Of a DNA stretch of 64,000 nucleotides, positions 1 to 8,330 are shown in pieces. How positions within the stretch are numbered: the stretch's first letter is position 1; each line of letters opens with the position of its first letter. This DNA comes from Lacinutrix mariniflava. GTDB lineage: Bacteria > Bacteroidota > Bacteroidia > Flavobacteriales > Flavobacteriaceae. Under the pieces are notes generated by a model. It saw only the letters and a program-made list of their open reading frames with translations, did no database searches and had not been told where the DNA came from. The position numbers and the translations under genes were made by a program. The DNA is taken from contig NZ_LIQG01000026.1 of assembly GCF_001418015.1 (NCBI RefSeq), positions 868,001 to 932,000 of the forward strand, in the 5' to 3' direction.

Positions 1-456
1 GTTCCTTATACTTTAGAAGGTTGGAGTAACTCTCAAGTATTAACAGAAATAGATCAGGACGTTTTAGAACAAGAGGTGTTACTTTTTTATAACAAATTTT
101 CAAATACTGTTTCGAAAAAAGAAAAATCAGTTTGGGAAAATGAAATCTACAACAGAGAGAAAGAAATTGCTTTTTCTAGATATTTTAACGAGGATGATTC
201 AAAAAGAATTGCAGATGATTTATCCTTAAGTTTACAGTCCGAATATTTAGAAGTCTTACCAATAGAAAATTATAATATGGTTTTTTATGGAAACGGAAGA
301 ATTGTAAAACTAGAGAGTAAAAAATTTAAAAAAAAATCAGCATTAATTTCTATAGAGGAAAGGGACTCTAATGGACAACCGAGAAAAGCATATATATTTC
401 ATGGGTTAGCTCTTCACAAACCAAAAGGCAGCAATAAATTAGAAATTATAAGATAA
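1..456 (+). CDS. Lipoprotein-family paralog, 5' end outside window
   Basis: The reading frame is open from base 1, so the gene starts before the window and the signal peptide is not visible. The visible 151 residues begin VPYTLEGWSNSQVLT and align with the middle and end of the next gene (VPYTLEGWSNSQVL there too), ending in the shared HKPKGSNKLEIIR tail. An internal GTG at 76 could be mistaken for a start, but homology runs upstream of it. The TAA stop overlaps the ATG of the next gene by one base, so the genes are probably translationally coupled. I do not recognise a named family. The paralogs are lipoproteins, so a periplasmic or membrane-anchored role is inferred. Confidence 0.75.
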   Translation, partial: VPYTLEGWSNSQVLTEIDQDVLEQEVLLFYNKFSNTVSKKEKSVWENEIYNREKEIAFSRYFNEDDSKRIADDLSLSLQSEYLEVLPIENYNMVFYGNGRIVKLESKKFKKKSALISIEERDSNGQPRKAYIFHGLALHKPKGSNKLEIIR

Positions 457-1424
457 TGTTTAGTAGAAGTTTTTCAAGTGTAATTTTGGTTTTGTGTTTT
501 CTGTTTTGTCTTACAGCATGTGGGCAGAAGAAGCAAGACGTAAATACTAGACCAATTACTCAACTCTACGAGAACGAAAAACAATTAGACTACCCATCAA
601 TGCCACAATATTATATAGAAGGCTACCAAAGTGGATGCTATTACGAGTTATACGTTAATGGAATAATGGTATTTAAACATTACGAAAATGTGGGTTTATC
701 AAATCATGCGGTACCAATAAATGATGATATTTTAAAAAGTGGTTTGCAAGAAGTCACTATTAAACTGTTCCCGCTAGGAGAAATAGAAGACGAAAATTAT
801 ACTACTATAGATCCAGACGATAGCTTTAGATTAAAAATATTTTCTCGCGACAAGCTTAAACCTTATAAAGCTTTCGATTATGATTTTTTACAAGAGCATA
901 AGGTAGATATAAAAACAAGTGTCCCTTATTTTGAAGAAACTATTACTTTTAATGTAGAAGTACCTTATACATTAGAAGGTTGGAGTAATTCTCAAGTTTT
1001 AACAGATATGGATCAAGACGTCCTGGAACAAGAAATATTAGCTTTCTATGAAAATTATGCCACCATTATTAACACTCAAGATGAAAAAGCTTGGGTTGAG
1101 CTAATAGAAACTAGGGAAAAAGAGTATTTCAAGGCAGTATTTTATAACGATAATAATGATGAAGAATTAAAGGCAAGAATTGAAGATTTTACTGTAACCT
1201 TCGATAGTGACTTTCAAGAAAAATTTCCTTTAGATAATTATGAAATGTTATTTTCTAAAGATGGCAAAACTGTGACCTTAAAAAGTACAGAACATCGTGG
1301 TAGATCTCCTTTAAATTATGGTATTGAAATAATAAAAAATGAACAGAGCTATAAATACAAAAGGAATAGATACTTATTTCTACACAAACCAAAAGGCAGT
1401 AATAAATTAGAAATTATAAGATAA
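456..1424 (+). CDS. Lipoprotein, tandem paralog family of unknown function
   Basis: 322 residues. The N-terminus is a lipoprotein signal peptide ending in the lipobox LTAC (Cys about 22), followed by a polar mature region, so the product is an exported, lipid-anchored protein. It shares the segment VPYTLEGWSNSQVLT and the C-terminal LHKPKGSNKLEIIR with the upstream partial gene, and the signal peptide and C-terminal tail with the next gene. The start codon overlaps the upstream stop (TAATG), and the same overlap recurs at the 3' end, so these genes form one coupled operon. The divergent middle and conserved ends suggest duplication followed by diversification. No catalytic motif or named domain is recognised. 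Confidence 0.8.
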   Translation: MFSRSFSSVILVLCFLFCLTACGQKKQDVNTRPITQLYENEKQLDYPSMPQYYIEGYQSGCYYELYVNGIMVFKHYENVGLSNHAVPINDDILKSGLQEVTIKLFPLGEIEDENYTTIDPDDSFRLKIFSRDKLKPYKAFDYDFLQEHKVDIKTSVPYFEETITFNVEVPYTLEGWSNSQVLTDMDQDVLEQEILAFYENYATIINTQDEKAWVELIETREKEYFKAVFYNDNNDEELKARIEDFTVTFDSDFQEKFPLDNYEMLFSKDGKTVTLKSTEHRGRSPLNYGIEIIKNEQSYKYKRNRYLFLHKPKGSNKLEIIR

Positions 1425-2506
1425 TGCTTAATAAAAGCTTTTCAAGTGTGTTTTTGCTTTTGTGTTCTCTATTTTGCCTTACGTCATGTGGACAGAATAA
1501 GTATGACGTAAATATTAGATCTCTATTGCAAGAAAAAATAGACACCTATATAAACTCAATACTTAAAGATATTAAACATCCAACGGAAGAGTTGGTCTAT
1601 TTTGTTGAACCCTTTTTTACCTATTCCTACTATGAAATAAAGGTAAATGATATAATTGTTCGACAAAAATATTATACCAATAATAATCCTTATGAAAATT
1701 TTACAAGTATTAATAATGCTTTAAATAGCAAAGGAAAACAAAAATTATCTTTTATAGCTTATCCTTCAAAGGAAACAACTTTTCAATCAAATGATAACAT
1801 TGATATAGATATAAGCACAATTGATAAATTTAGAAATACAGAAACAATTTATAGTTACGAAGCTCCAATAAATGAAGATGAGCTTTCAGAATTTATAGGT
1901 TTAGAGAGTTATAAATCTAGTTTTGAGTTTGAGGCAAAATTACCTTACAAAAAAGTAATTGATTGGTCGGATTCCGAAAATTTGAAAGAACAAAAAAATA
2001 TAGAAAAAGAAGTGCTTGAAGCATATAAAGAAATCATGAATTTATATGCAGATGGAGATATAGATAACCTTTTAAAACTCTATAAACCTATTTTTCAAGA
2101 CGAAGCACAATCAGTTTATGCTACTGCCGAAAAAAAGAGCAGGTTACTTTACGAATTAAATTTAAAGCGTATGTATCCATTCTTCTATAAATCTATACCA
2201 ACTTTAGATAATAATTACGAGTTAAAGTTTTACGCTAATGGCAAATTGGTAACCTTAGAAAAGAAAAAAGAAAATCCTTTAAGCTACAGTAAAAGTGCAT
2301 TGTCTATAGTTTATAATAAAGATTTAGATGTATTCCCAGAAACATTTAATATTGAAGAAGAAGAATATTTAGTAGCAGATAAAGGACTTGTACCTCAAAA
2401 ACAAATGGAAATATATATAATGTTCCATAAACCTAAAGGTTCTAATAAACTAGAATTAGCTACAGATGTTTTTAGAGAAGAAATTTTATTAAATGGAGTG
2501 GAATAA
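1424..2506 (+). CDS. Lipoprotein, tandem paralog family of unknown function
   Basis: 360 residues, with a lipoprotein signal peptide (lipobox LTSC, Cys about 22) nearly identical at DNA level to that of the preceding gene. The middle differs (it holds HPTEELVYFVEPFFTYSYYEIKV), but the C-terminal part again carries HKPKGSNKLE, here extended by about 15 residues. The ATG overlaps the previous stop as TAATG. The middle region is repeated in the decayed copy immediately downstream, so this gene is the parent or sister of that pseudogene. Function unknown; an exported lipid-anchored protein is all that can be supported. Confidence 0.8.
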   Translation: MLNKSFSSVFLLLCSLFCLTSCGQNKYDVNIRSLLQEKIDTYINSILKDIKHPTEELVYFVEPFFTYSYYEIKVNDIIVRQKYYTNNNPYENFTSINNALNSKGKQKLSFIAYPSKETTFQSNDNIDIDISTIDKFRNTETIYSYEAPINEDELSEFIGLESYKSSFEFEAKLPYKKVIDWSDSENLKEQKNIEKEVLEAYKEIMNLYADGDIDNLLKLYKPIFQDEAQSVYATAEKKSRLLYELNLKRMYPFFYKSIPTLDNNYELKFYANGKLVTLEKKKENPLSYSKSALSIVYNKDLDVFPETFNIEEEEYLVADKGLVPQKQMEIYIMFHKPKGSNKLELATDVFREEILLNGVE

Positions 2507-3060
2507 TGTAATTTAAGGTTAGTATTCTTATTGCTCTCTTTTACTGCATGCTCAAAATTAAAAGATGAAAATAGTTTTGAAGAGCATTCAATTGAAATGA
2601 GAAGTACATTAATTTAATACTTAAAAATGGTAACCATCCAACTGAGGAATTAGTTTATTTTGTTGAACCGTTTTTAACCTATTCTTATTATGAAATAAAG
2701 GTAAATGATATTATCGTTAGACAAAAATATTACACCAAAAATGATAACAACAATCCTTATAAGAACTTTACAAGTATTAATCATGCTTTAAGTAGCAAAG
2801 GGAGACAAAAATTATCCTTTACAACTTCTCAATCAAATGACAATATTAATATAGATGTAAGCATAATTGATAGGTTTAAAAAAAATAGTAACAATTCATA
2901 GCTATGATACTTCAAAAGAAAAAGGTTGTCTTTTAGTACCTGTAGGCTTATAGAGTTTTGATTCTAGTTCTAAGTAAGCTCACTTATATAAAACAGTGAT
3001 TTCTGAAAAATTTTAAAAACCAAACAAAATATAGAAGAGGAAGTGTTAGAAGATTTTTTC
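2506..3060 (+). pseudogene. Decayed fourth copy of the lipoprotein family
   Basis: The usual TAATG junction is present at the previous stop, but the ATG at 2506 is followed at once by TAA. A lipoprotein-like signal (LLLSFTACSK) survives in another frame and soon meets a stop. A further frame from about 2610 encodes NGNHPTEELVYFVEPFLT and continues as a close match to the middle of the preceding protein until a frameshift near 2880, after which TIHSYD continues in another frame. A last relic near 3030 (KQNIEEEVLE) matches KNIEKEVLE of the paralog. Several independent lesions show that this copy is dead. Confidence 0.85.
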
Positions 3061-3482
3061 TTTTTTTGCAAAAAAAATAGTTGTTTTGTTTTGATGAGCA
3101 TAATAGTCCATCAATATGGTAAATAGCTTAAACCGATGAGAAGCTTTCCTTTTTTCTTCCGTTTACGGAAAAGAAAATCGGGATGTTTTTTTTATTTATA
3201 GTGTTTTTTTTACAGTTTAACGTTGTTTTAAATCATAAAATAAACAATTGCACACTTAATCCTTGCATTTATGCATTTAATCGATTATATTGATCTAATC
3301 TGCTTGTTAATAATATATTAGCGCCTCTTGTTGAATCCCTTCACAGTAATATGTGTCAATAAGAAATCCATTGTATAGACTTTCTGTCTATTTTACTAAT
3401 TATTTGTTTGTTGTACTAATAAAATGGTATCATTTGCCATTTTTTTATATTTGAATTAATAGCAACAATAAAATAAATAATT
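3061..3482 (+). other. Intergenic region with hairpin and promoter for the peptide array
   Basis: No gene is seen. An imperfect inverted repeat with the core CCGT-TT-ACGG lies at about 3149-3176, and a run of eight T follows some 10 bases later. It may end transcription of the lipoprotein operon, though the spacing is not that of a classical terminator. Immediately before the peptide array, TATATTTG at 3446-3453 fits the Bacteroidota -7 element TAnnTTTG and would place the transcript start about 20 bases before the first ATG. A TTTG at 3433-3436 is too close to serve as the -33 element. Confidence 0.5.
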
Positions 3483-3665
3483 ATGAAATTCCTTAAACTA
3501 ACATTAGTAGCCATCTTCTCTATCTCATTATTAACTGCAGTTTTGCCATCTAACGAAACAGAGCCAACAGTTGAAACAACAAACCACGAATTATCTAAGC
3601 CAAATATAGATATGACAGCTTTTATTGAGATTAAAGCTAAAAAGCGCGTTCCAACCGAAGGATAA
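3483..3665 (+). CDS. Small secreted peptide, array copy 1
   Basis: 60 residues. Residues 1-19 (MKFLKLTLVAIFSISLLTA) form a basic start and hydrophobic core typical of a Sec signal peptide. There is no lipobox Cys, so the product should be released or periplasmic. The mature part of about 40 residues is polar and acidic (SNETEPTVETTNHE), then basic, ending KAKKRVPTEG. The family is not recognised. It lies first in the array, behind a TATATTTG promoter, upstream of a sensor kinase and regulator. A signal, or a target of that two-component system, is inferred and not shown. Confidence 0.8.
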   Translation: MKFLKLTLVAIFSISLLTAVLPSNETEPTVETTNHELSKPNIDMTAFIEIKAKKRVPTEG

Positions 3666-3722
3666 GCTCTTTTGTAATTCTACCCTTACTACATAATTAA
3701 TTCCCTTAATAACATAATCAAT

Positions 3723-3905
3723 ATGAAATTCCTTAAACTAACATTAGTAGCCATCTTTTCTATCTCATTGTTAACTGCAGTTTTACCGTCTAACGAAACA
3801 GAGCCAACAGTTGAAACAACAAACCACGAATTATCTAAGCCAAATATAGATATGACAGCTTTTATTGAGATTAAAGCTAAAAAGCGTGTTCCAACCGAAG
3901 GATAA
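3723..3905 (+). CDS. Small secreted peptide, array copy 2
   Basis: The 60-residue product is identical to that of copy 1. The DNA differs from copy 1 at five third-codon positions only (Phe12, Leu17, Leu21, Pro22 and Arg55 codons). That is the pattern expected if the protein sequence is under purifying selection. The signal peptide and the KKRVPTEG C-terminus are as in copy 1. Confidence 0.8.
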   Translation: MKFLKLTLVAIFSISLLTAVLPSNETEPTVETTNHELSKPNIDMTAFIEIKAKKRVPTEG

Positions 3906-3962
3906 GCTCTTTTGTAATTCTACCCTTACTACATAATTAATTCCCTTAATAACATAATCAAT

Positions 3963-4145
3963 ATGAAATTCCTTAAACTAACATTAGTAGCCATCTTTTC
4001 TATCTCATTGTTAACTGCAGTTTTACCGTCTAACGAAACAGAGCCAACAGTTGAAACAACAAACCACGAATTATCTAAGCCAAATATAGATATGACAGCT
4101 TTTATTGAGATTAAAGCTAAAAAGCGTGTTCCAACCGAAGGATAA
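3963..4145 (+). CDS. Small secreted peptide, array copy 3
   Basis: The coding sequence is base-for-base identical to copy 2, so this is the most recent duplication or conversion in the array. The protein is identical to copies 1 and 2. The spacer behind it differs from that behind copy 2 by one base (ACCCTTTCT instead of ACCCTTACT). Confidence 0.8.
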   Translation: MKFLKLTLVAIFSISLLTAVLPSNETEPTVETTNHELSKPNIDMTAFIEIKAKKRVPTEG

Positions 4146-4202
4146 GCTCTTTTGTAATTCTACCCTTTCTACATAATTAATTCCCTTAATAACATAATCA
4201 AT

Positions 4203-4385
4203 ATGAAATTCTTTAAACTAACATTAGTAGCCATCTTTTCTATCTCATTATTAACTGCAGTTTTACCATCTAACGAAACCGAGCCAACAGTTGAAACAAC
4301 AAACCACGAATTATCTAAGCCAAATATAGATATGACAGCTTTTATTGAGATTAAAGCTAAAAAGCGCGTTCCAACCGAAGGATAA
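4203..4385 (+). CDS. Small secreted peptide, array copy 4
   Basis: 60 residues, differing from copies 1-3 only by Leu4 to Phe (MKFFK) inside the signal peptide, so the predicted mature peptide is unchanged. One further synonymous change lies in a Thr codon (ACA to ACC). It keeps the same spacer and C-terminal KKRVPTEG. Confidence 0.8.
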   Translation: MKFFKLTLVAIFSISLLTAVLPSNETEPTVETTNHELSKPNIDMTAFIEIKAKKRVPTEG

Positions 4386-4442
4386 GCTCTTTTTTAATTC
4401 TACCCTTTCTACATAATTAATTCCCTTAATAGCACAATCAAT

Positions 4443-4625
4443 ATGAAATTATTTAAACTAACATTAGTAGCCATCTTCTCTATCTCATTATTAACTGCAG
4501 TTTTGCCATCTAACGAAACAGAGCCAACAGTTGAAACAGCAAACCACGAATTATCTAAGCCAAATATAGATATGACAGCATTTATTGAGATTAAAGCTAA
4601 AAAGCGCGTTCCAACCGAAGGATAA
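4443..4625 (+). CDS. Small secreted peptide, array copy 5
   Basis: 60 residues, the most diverged copy: MKLFK at the start and Thr33 to Ala in the mature part. Its silent sites resemble copy 1 more than copies 2-3. The sequence after its stop departs from the spacer of the other units, so the repeat ends here. The sensor kinase begins 78 bases later, with TAAATTTG (a possible -7 element) at 4676-4683 between them. Confidence 0.8.
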   Translation: MKLFKLTLVAIFSISLLTAVLPSNETEPTVETANHELSKPNIDMTAFIEIKAKKRVPTEG

Positions 4626-4675
4626 TATTTTTTTGTCCTTTATAGTTACGGCTGCTTTTTTTGTTTTATTTAGTT

Positions 4676-4683
4676 TAAATTTG
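4676..4683 (+). promoter_or_regulatory. Possible -7 promoter element for the sensor kinase
   Basis: TAAATTTG matches TAnnTTTG and lies 20 bases before the kinase start codon, leaving a very short leader. No well-spaced -33 TTTG is seen. The kinase could therefore be transcribed on its own as well as by read-through from the peptide array. Confidence 0.4.
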
Positions 4684-4703
4684 ATAAAACCAAAGCCTCA
4701 ACC

Positions 4704-6719
4704 TTGAGACATTCAATCTTTTTAATTTTATTTTTTTCTGTTTTTTTTTCTTTTGGACAAGAAAAATTATCGAATAGGACTTTAGATTCTATTTCAGCTT
4801 TTATTAAGGGCTCAAAAGATGTGAGTTTCACTTCCGATGAGCGCATTGCTTATGCTAATAAGGCCATTAGTTATTCTAATTCTTTTGGTAATGATTCAAC
4901 ATTAATTAAAAGTTATAAAGCATTATCCTCCGTTTATTTGAATGAATGGGATATTGAGAATCTTAAATCGGTTAATCTTAAAATTTTAAAATTAGCAGAC
5001 AAGAATCGAGATACTACAGTGTCTGCCAATGCAAATTATATTTTAGGTTTTGCCTATCATGATGAACTAAGATTAGATAGCGCGTATTTTTATTATTCAA
5101 AAGCAGTAAAGCAATTTAAGGCTATTGGTAAAACTAAAAGCTATTTAGATGTGCTGATTAATATGAGTGATATTCAGCATACCGAACGAGACTACATAGG
5201 TGCAGAAATTAATGCGGTAAGTGCTTTAAAAACATTAGAAGACCTGCCCAAAACGGATGACAATATTGAGTTACAATGGTCTAGATATAATTTAATTGGT
5301 ATAATTTCTGGCGAGCTTAAAAATTATGAGAAAGCATTAGAATATCATAAACTAGCTTTTAATGTTATCAAAGGACACCCAAAGGAATATTTTTATCGCG
5401 TTTATTCAAAGAATAATATAGCTTCTATTTATCGAAGAGCAGGAGATTATAAACAGGCGGTAGAATTATTTAATGAAATATTAGAAGACAAAATCCTAAA
5501 GACCAGCGATTCTTTGCGTTATGCGAATATTACGGCTAATTTAGGATATTCTCAATTTTTAAGTGGAAATTATAATAAAGAAACGATTAATGCATTGTTT
5601 AAAGAGTCGTTTCAGTTAGCAAAAGTATTAGATGATAAAATAGAAATAATGGCTACTAGTGCTTATTATTCAGAATTTTTGAACAAAGAAAATGAAAAAG
5701 ATTCGGCTAAAAAATATGTAAACTTAGCATACAAAATAGCTAAGGATATAAATATGAACGACTTTGTTTTTCAAACCTTAAAAGTGAAATCTCAACTTGA
5801 GAAGGATTCGTCAAACTTATTTTTAAATGAATATATAAAATTAAACGACAGTCTAATAACAGCAGAGCGTTCAATAAGAAACAAGTTTGCAAGGATAGAT
5901 TATGAAACTGATGTTATAAAACAAGAAAAAGAAGCTATTTCAAGACAGAATTTATGGTTACTAATTACCTCTATAGGCCTTTTGCTATCTATATTACTTC
6001 TATATATTATCAAGACGCAAAGAGAAAAAAACAAAGAATTACAACTTGTACAGCAACAGCAAGAGGCTAATGAAGAAATTTATAACCTCATGTTATCTCA
6101 ACAAGATAAAATGGACGAAGCTAGAGCAATCGAAAAGAAAAGAATAAGTCAAGAACTACACGATGGTATTTTAGGAAGACTTTTTGGAGCGCGTTTAAGT
6201 TTAGATAGTTTAAATTATAGTACTACAGAAGAGGCTATAAACAATAGGTTTAATTATATAGATGAATTAAAGGGAATTGAGCAAGATATTAGAAAAGTAT
6301 CTCACGATTTAAATACAGATTTTATTACCCAGGCAAGTTTTTCTGAAATGCTAAATACCCTTATTACAACGCAGTGTAATGCTTATAAAATTAATTATAA
6401 AGCAACTATTTCTGATAAAATTAATTGGGATGATATAACGAATATAACTAAGATTCATATCTATAGAATTGTACAAGAGTCACTTCAGAATATTTATAAA
6501 CATGCCAAAGCGAAACTTATAAATGTAACCTTGAAACAAGAGGATAATTTAATATCTTTATCGATAATAGATAATGGAGTAGGTTACGATAAATCAAAAC
6601 AAAAGGAAGGAATAGGTTTAAAAAATATTAAATCTAGAGTGAGTGCTATAGGAGGAAAACAAATTATTGACTCTCAAATTAATCAAGGCACAACAATAAA
6701 TATAGAAATCCCAATTTAA
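4704..6719 (+). CDS. TPR-containing membrane sensor histidine kinase (HisKA_3 type)
   Basis: 671 residues. The start must be TTG: no ATG or GTG lies between the upstream in-frame stop and the signal peptide MRHSIFLILFFSVFFSFGQ. An exported TPR-like helical region (about 60-400, with pairs such as NYEKALEYHKLAF and DYKQAVELF) is followed by one membrane segment near 415-435, a coiled coil, and a HisKA_3 phospho-acceptor helix (KKRISQELHDG, His about 485). The HATPase has an N-box (QESLQNIYKHA) and G-boxes (DNGVGYD, GIGLKN). It should sense something in the periplasm through its TPRs and phosphorylate the regulator 13-19 bases downstream. Its position behind five secreted-peptide genes suggests the peptides as ligand or as regulated product; this is inference. 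Confidence 0.9.
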   Translation: MRHSIFLILFFSVFFSFGQEKLSNRTLDSISAFIKGSKDVSFTSDERIAYANKAISYSNSFGNDSTLIKSYKALSSVYLNEWDIENLKSVNLKILKLADKNRDTTVSANANYILGFAYHDELRLDSAYFYYSKAVKQFKAIGKTKSYLDVLINMSDIQHTERDYIGAEINAVSALKTLEDLPKTDDNIELQWSRYNLIGIISGELKNYEKALEYHKLAFNVIKGHPKEYFYRVYSKNNIASIYRRAGDYKQAVELFNEILEDKILKTSDSLRYANITANLGYSQFLSGNYNKETINALFKESFQLAKVLDDKIEIMATSAYYSEFLNKENEKDSAKKYVNLAYKIAKDINMNDFVFQTLKVKSQLEKDSSNLFLNEYIKLNDSLITAERSIRNKFARIDYETDVIKQEKEAISRQNLWLLITSIGLLLSILLLYIIKTQREKNKELQLVQQQQEANEEIYNLMLSQQDKMDEARAIEKKRISQELHDGILGRLFGARLSLDSLNYSTTEEAINNRFNYIDELKGIEQDIRKVSHDLNTDFITQASFSEMLNTLITTQCNAYKINYKATISDKINWDDITNITKIHIYRIVQESLQNIYKHAKAKLINVTLKQEDNLISLSIIDNGVGYDKSKQKEGIGLKNIKSRVSAIGGKQIIDSQINQGTTINIEIPI

Positions 6720-6738
6720 CATAGAAACCAGTTTGAAA

Positions 6739-7419
6739 ATGGCACAAGAAACCATTAAAATATTAATGACAGATGATCATCCAATGATTATTGAGGGTTA
6801 TCAAAATACATTATTAGCAACTAAAAAAGAGTCTCAAAATCTTATCATCGATTTTGCTACTAACTGTGACGAATCTTTAAGTTTAATAAATAAATCTATT
6901 GCACTAGGAGAGATTTACACGGTTTACTTCTTTGATATAAGTATGCCACCATCTAGTGACGGTAAAATTAAATCTGGTCAAGATTTAGCAATGTATGTTA
7001 GACAAAAATCTCCAAGATCTAAAATAGTTATGCTTACTATGTTCGATGAGTCTTATCGTATACATAGTATAATAAATAATATTAATCCTGAAGGGTTTTT
7101 AATTAAAAGTGATTTAACATCAAGAGAACTAGCTAGTGCATTTCAAGCAGTATTAAAAAATCCGCCTTTTTATAGCGGAACAGTAAACCAGATCATTAAG
7201 AAAACGAGATTTAGTAACTTAGAAGTAGACGAAGTTAACCATCGTATTTTGTATTTAGTTTCTAGAGGAATTAAAAATAAAGACATAGCAAAAGAAATGC
7301 AGTTGTCTTTAAGTAGTATAGAGAAGAAAAAGAAGCTTCTAAAAGAAATATTTAAAGTTGAAGAAGGTGATGAGAAAACACTAATTGAAAAAGCACGAGG
7401 CTATGGTTTTATTAGTTAA
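6739..7419 (+). CDS. NarL/LuxR-type response regulator
   Basis: 226 residues from the ATG at 6739; an in-frame TTG two codons earlier is possible but less likely. The N-terminal receiver has the acidic pocket DD (12-13), phospho-acceptor Asp66 (FFDISMP) and the Thr-Met-Phe/Lys positions of the fold. A C-terminal helix-turn-helix of LuxR type follows (VSRGIKNKDIAKEMQLSLS, about 170-190), although its recognition helix is Lys-rich (SSIEKKKKLLKE). It lies 19 bases after the HisKA_3 kinase, its expected phospho-donor. Likely targets are the adjacent peptide array or its own operon; no operator was identified. Confidence 0.9.
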   Translation: MAQETIKILMTDDHPMIIEGYQNTLLATKKESQNLIIDFATNCDESLSLINKSIALGEIYTVYFFDISMPPSSDGKIKSGQDLAMYVRQKSPRSKIVMLTMFDESYRIHSIINNINPEGFLIKSDLTSRELASAFQAVLKNPPFYSGTVNQIIKKTRFSNLEVDEVNHRILYLVSRGIKNKDIAKEMQLSLSSIEKKKKLLKEIFKVEEGDEKTLIEKARGYGFIS

Positions 7420-7645
7420 ATAAAGTTTTTTCCTACATGTATGTTAAAATTTTAAACATCCACGATTATCTTTAAAACCTTAAACCTATTGGTTTTATTA
7501 AGTTTCTTATAGATTTAAAACTTATTGTTACGGTAAACACCGTAATTGTATAATTACATATCACTTAAATTTACCCTATCAACAATCATAGGTGACTGAA
7601 TTCATAATTCAATTAGGATTTAGTTGGTAATAGCACATTTACACA

Positions 7646-7690
7646 AACCTTGTATTTTCTTAATGGAATTACAAGGTTTCTTCTTTTTAA
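7646..7690 (+). terminator. Probable terminator between convergent genes
   Basis: Inverted repeat AACCTTGTA (7646-7654) and TACAAGGTT (7670-7678) with a 15-base loop, followed by a T-rich run (TTTCTTCTTTTT). It lies between the regulator gene and the convergent DUF456 gene and may serve the plus-strand transcript. Confidence 0.55.
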
Positions 7691-8184
7691 AAAATCACAC
7701 TTTTATAATCCCAAAAAAGCTTAATGAATAAGCCAAAGTATATTATAGCAACAATAAATTTTATAAAAGTACCCGTAATAAACCCAAGAAAAGAACCAAA
7801 AGCTGCTTTTAAAGCCGTTTTTGAATCTGCTTTGTTAGATAGTTCTCCTAAAAGGGCGCCTACAAAAGGACCTATAATTATACCTCCAGGAATTGGGGCT
7901 ATTATACCAACAATAAGACCTATTGTAGTGCCTATCATTCCTGCTTTTGTTCCTCCAAATCTTTTTGCTCCAATTGCCGGGATAACATAATCTAAAGCAA
8001 AAACGAGTAATGCAATGGCTAATGTTATGCTTAAAAAAGTCCAGTTGTTAGGTATAGCATCTGTAAGATAAAGTAATAGTAATCCAACCCAACTTAAAGG
8101 AGGTCCTGGTAATATAGGTAGAAAGCTACCTATAAGTCCAACAATTATAAAAAGGAAACCAAGAATGGTTAAAAATATGTCCAT
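7687..8184 (-). CDS. DUF456 domain membrane protein
   Basis: 165 residues, almost entirely hydrophobic, with about four to five membrane segments. The motifs FLPILPGPPLSWVG near residue 25 and IPGGIIIGPFVGALLGE near 100 are typical of the DUF456 family, whose function is not known. The length fits the family (about 160). It is transcribed towards the response regulator and away from the BlaI gene; its start lies 147 bases from the BlaI start, so the operators between them could affect both. Confidence 0.85.
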   Translation of the reverse strand: MDIFLTILGFLFIIVGLIGSFLPILPGPPLSWVGLLLLYLTDAIPNNWTFLSITLAIALLVFALDYVIPAIGAKRFGGTKAGMIGTTIGLIVGIIAPIPGGIIIGPFVGALLGELSNKADSKTALKAAFGSFLGFITGTFIKFIVAIIYFGLFIKLFWDYKSVIF

Positions 8185-8222
8185 AGCAGTGTTTTGTTAT
8201 AAGACGCTTAAAATATTTAAAA

Positions 8223-8290
8223 GTTACATTTGTAACTAAAAAATTAGTTTAAACTAAAAAAATAGTTATATTTGAACTAAGTATTTAGTT
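8223..8290 (+). promoter_or_regulatory. Operator cluster and promoter for BlaI/M56 operon
   Basis: Three palindromes lie before the BlaI gene: GTTACATTTGTAAC (8223-8236), TTAGTTTAAACTAA (8244-8257) and AACTAAGTATTTAGTT (8275-8290, imperfect). TATATTTG at 8267-8274 fits the -7 element and sits between the second and third. BlaI-family repressors bind short palindromes overlapping their own promoter, so autorepression is the natural reading. Confidence 0.65.
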
Positions 8291-8330
8291 TAATGTTGCA
8301 ATAACCGAATTAAAAATACACCAATTTAAG

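Larger units (their letters stand above)
3483..4625 (+). repeat. Five tandem 240-bp units, each holding one small gene
   Basis: Five start codons lie at 3483, 3723, 3963, 4203 and 4443, exactly 240 bp apart. Each unit is a 183 bp gene plus a 57 bp spacer, and the spacers are almost identical too. The coding parts of units 2 and 3 are identical. Unit 1 differs from them by five synonymous changes. Units 4 and 5 change residues 3-4, and unit 5 also residue 33. The pattern indicates recent duplication with homogenisation, plus selection on the protein. No TAnnTTTG is seen in the spacers, so one transcript from the promoter before unit 1 is likely. Confidence 0.95.

Noticed and set aside
3483-4625. 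Regular tandem repeats could suggest a CRISPR array
   Set aside because: The units are 240 bp, carry intact coding frames, and both coding part and spacer are conserved; there are no variable spacers and no cas genes.
7724-7990. Plus-strand open frame of 88 codons
   Set aside because: It is antisense inside the well-supported DUF456 gene; its Pro/Ile-rich product mirrors membrane codons.
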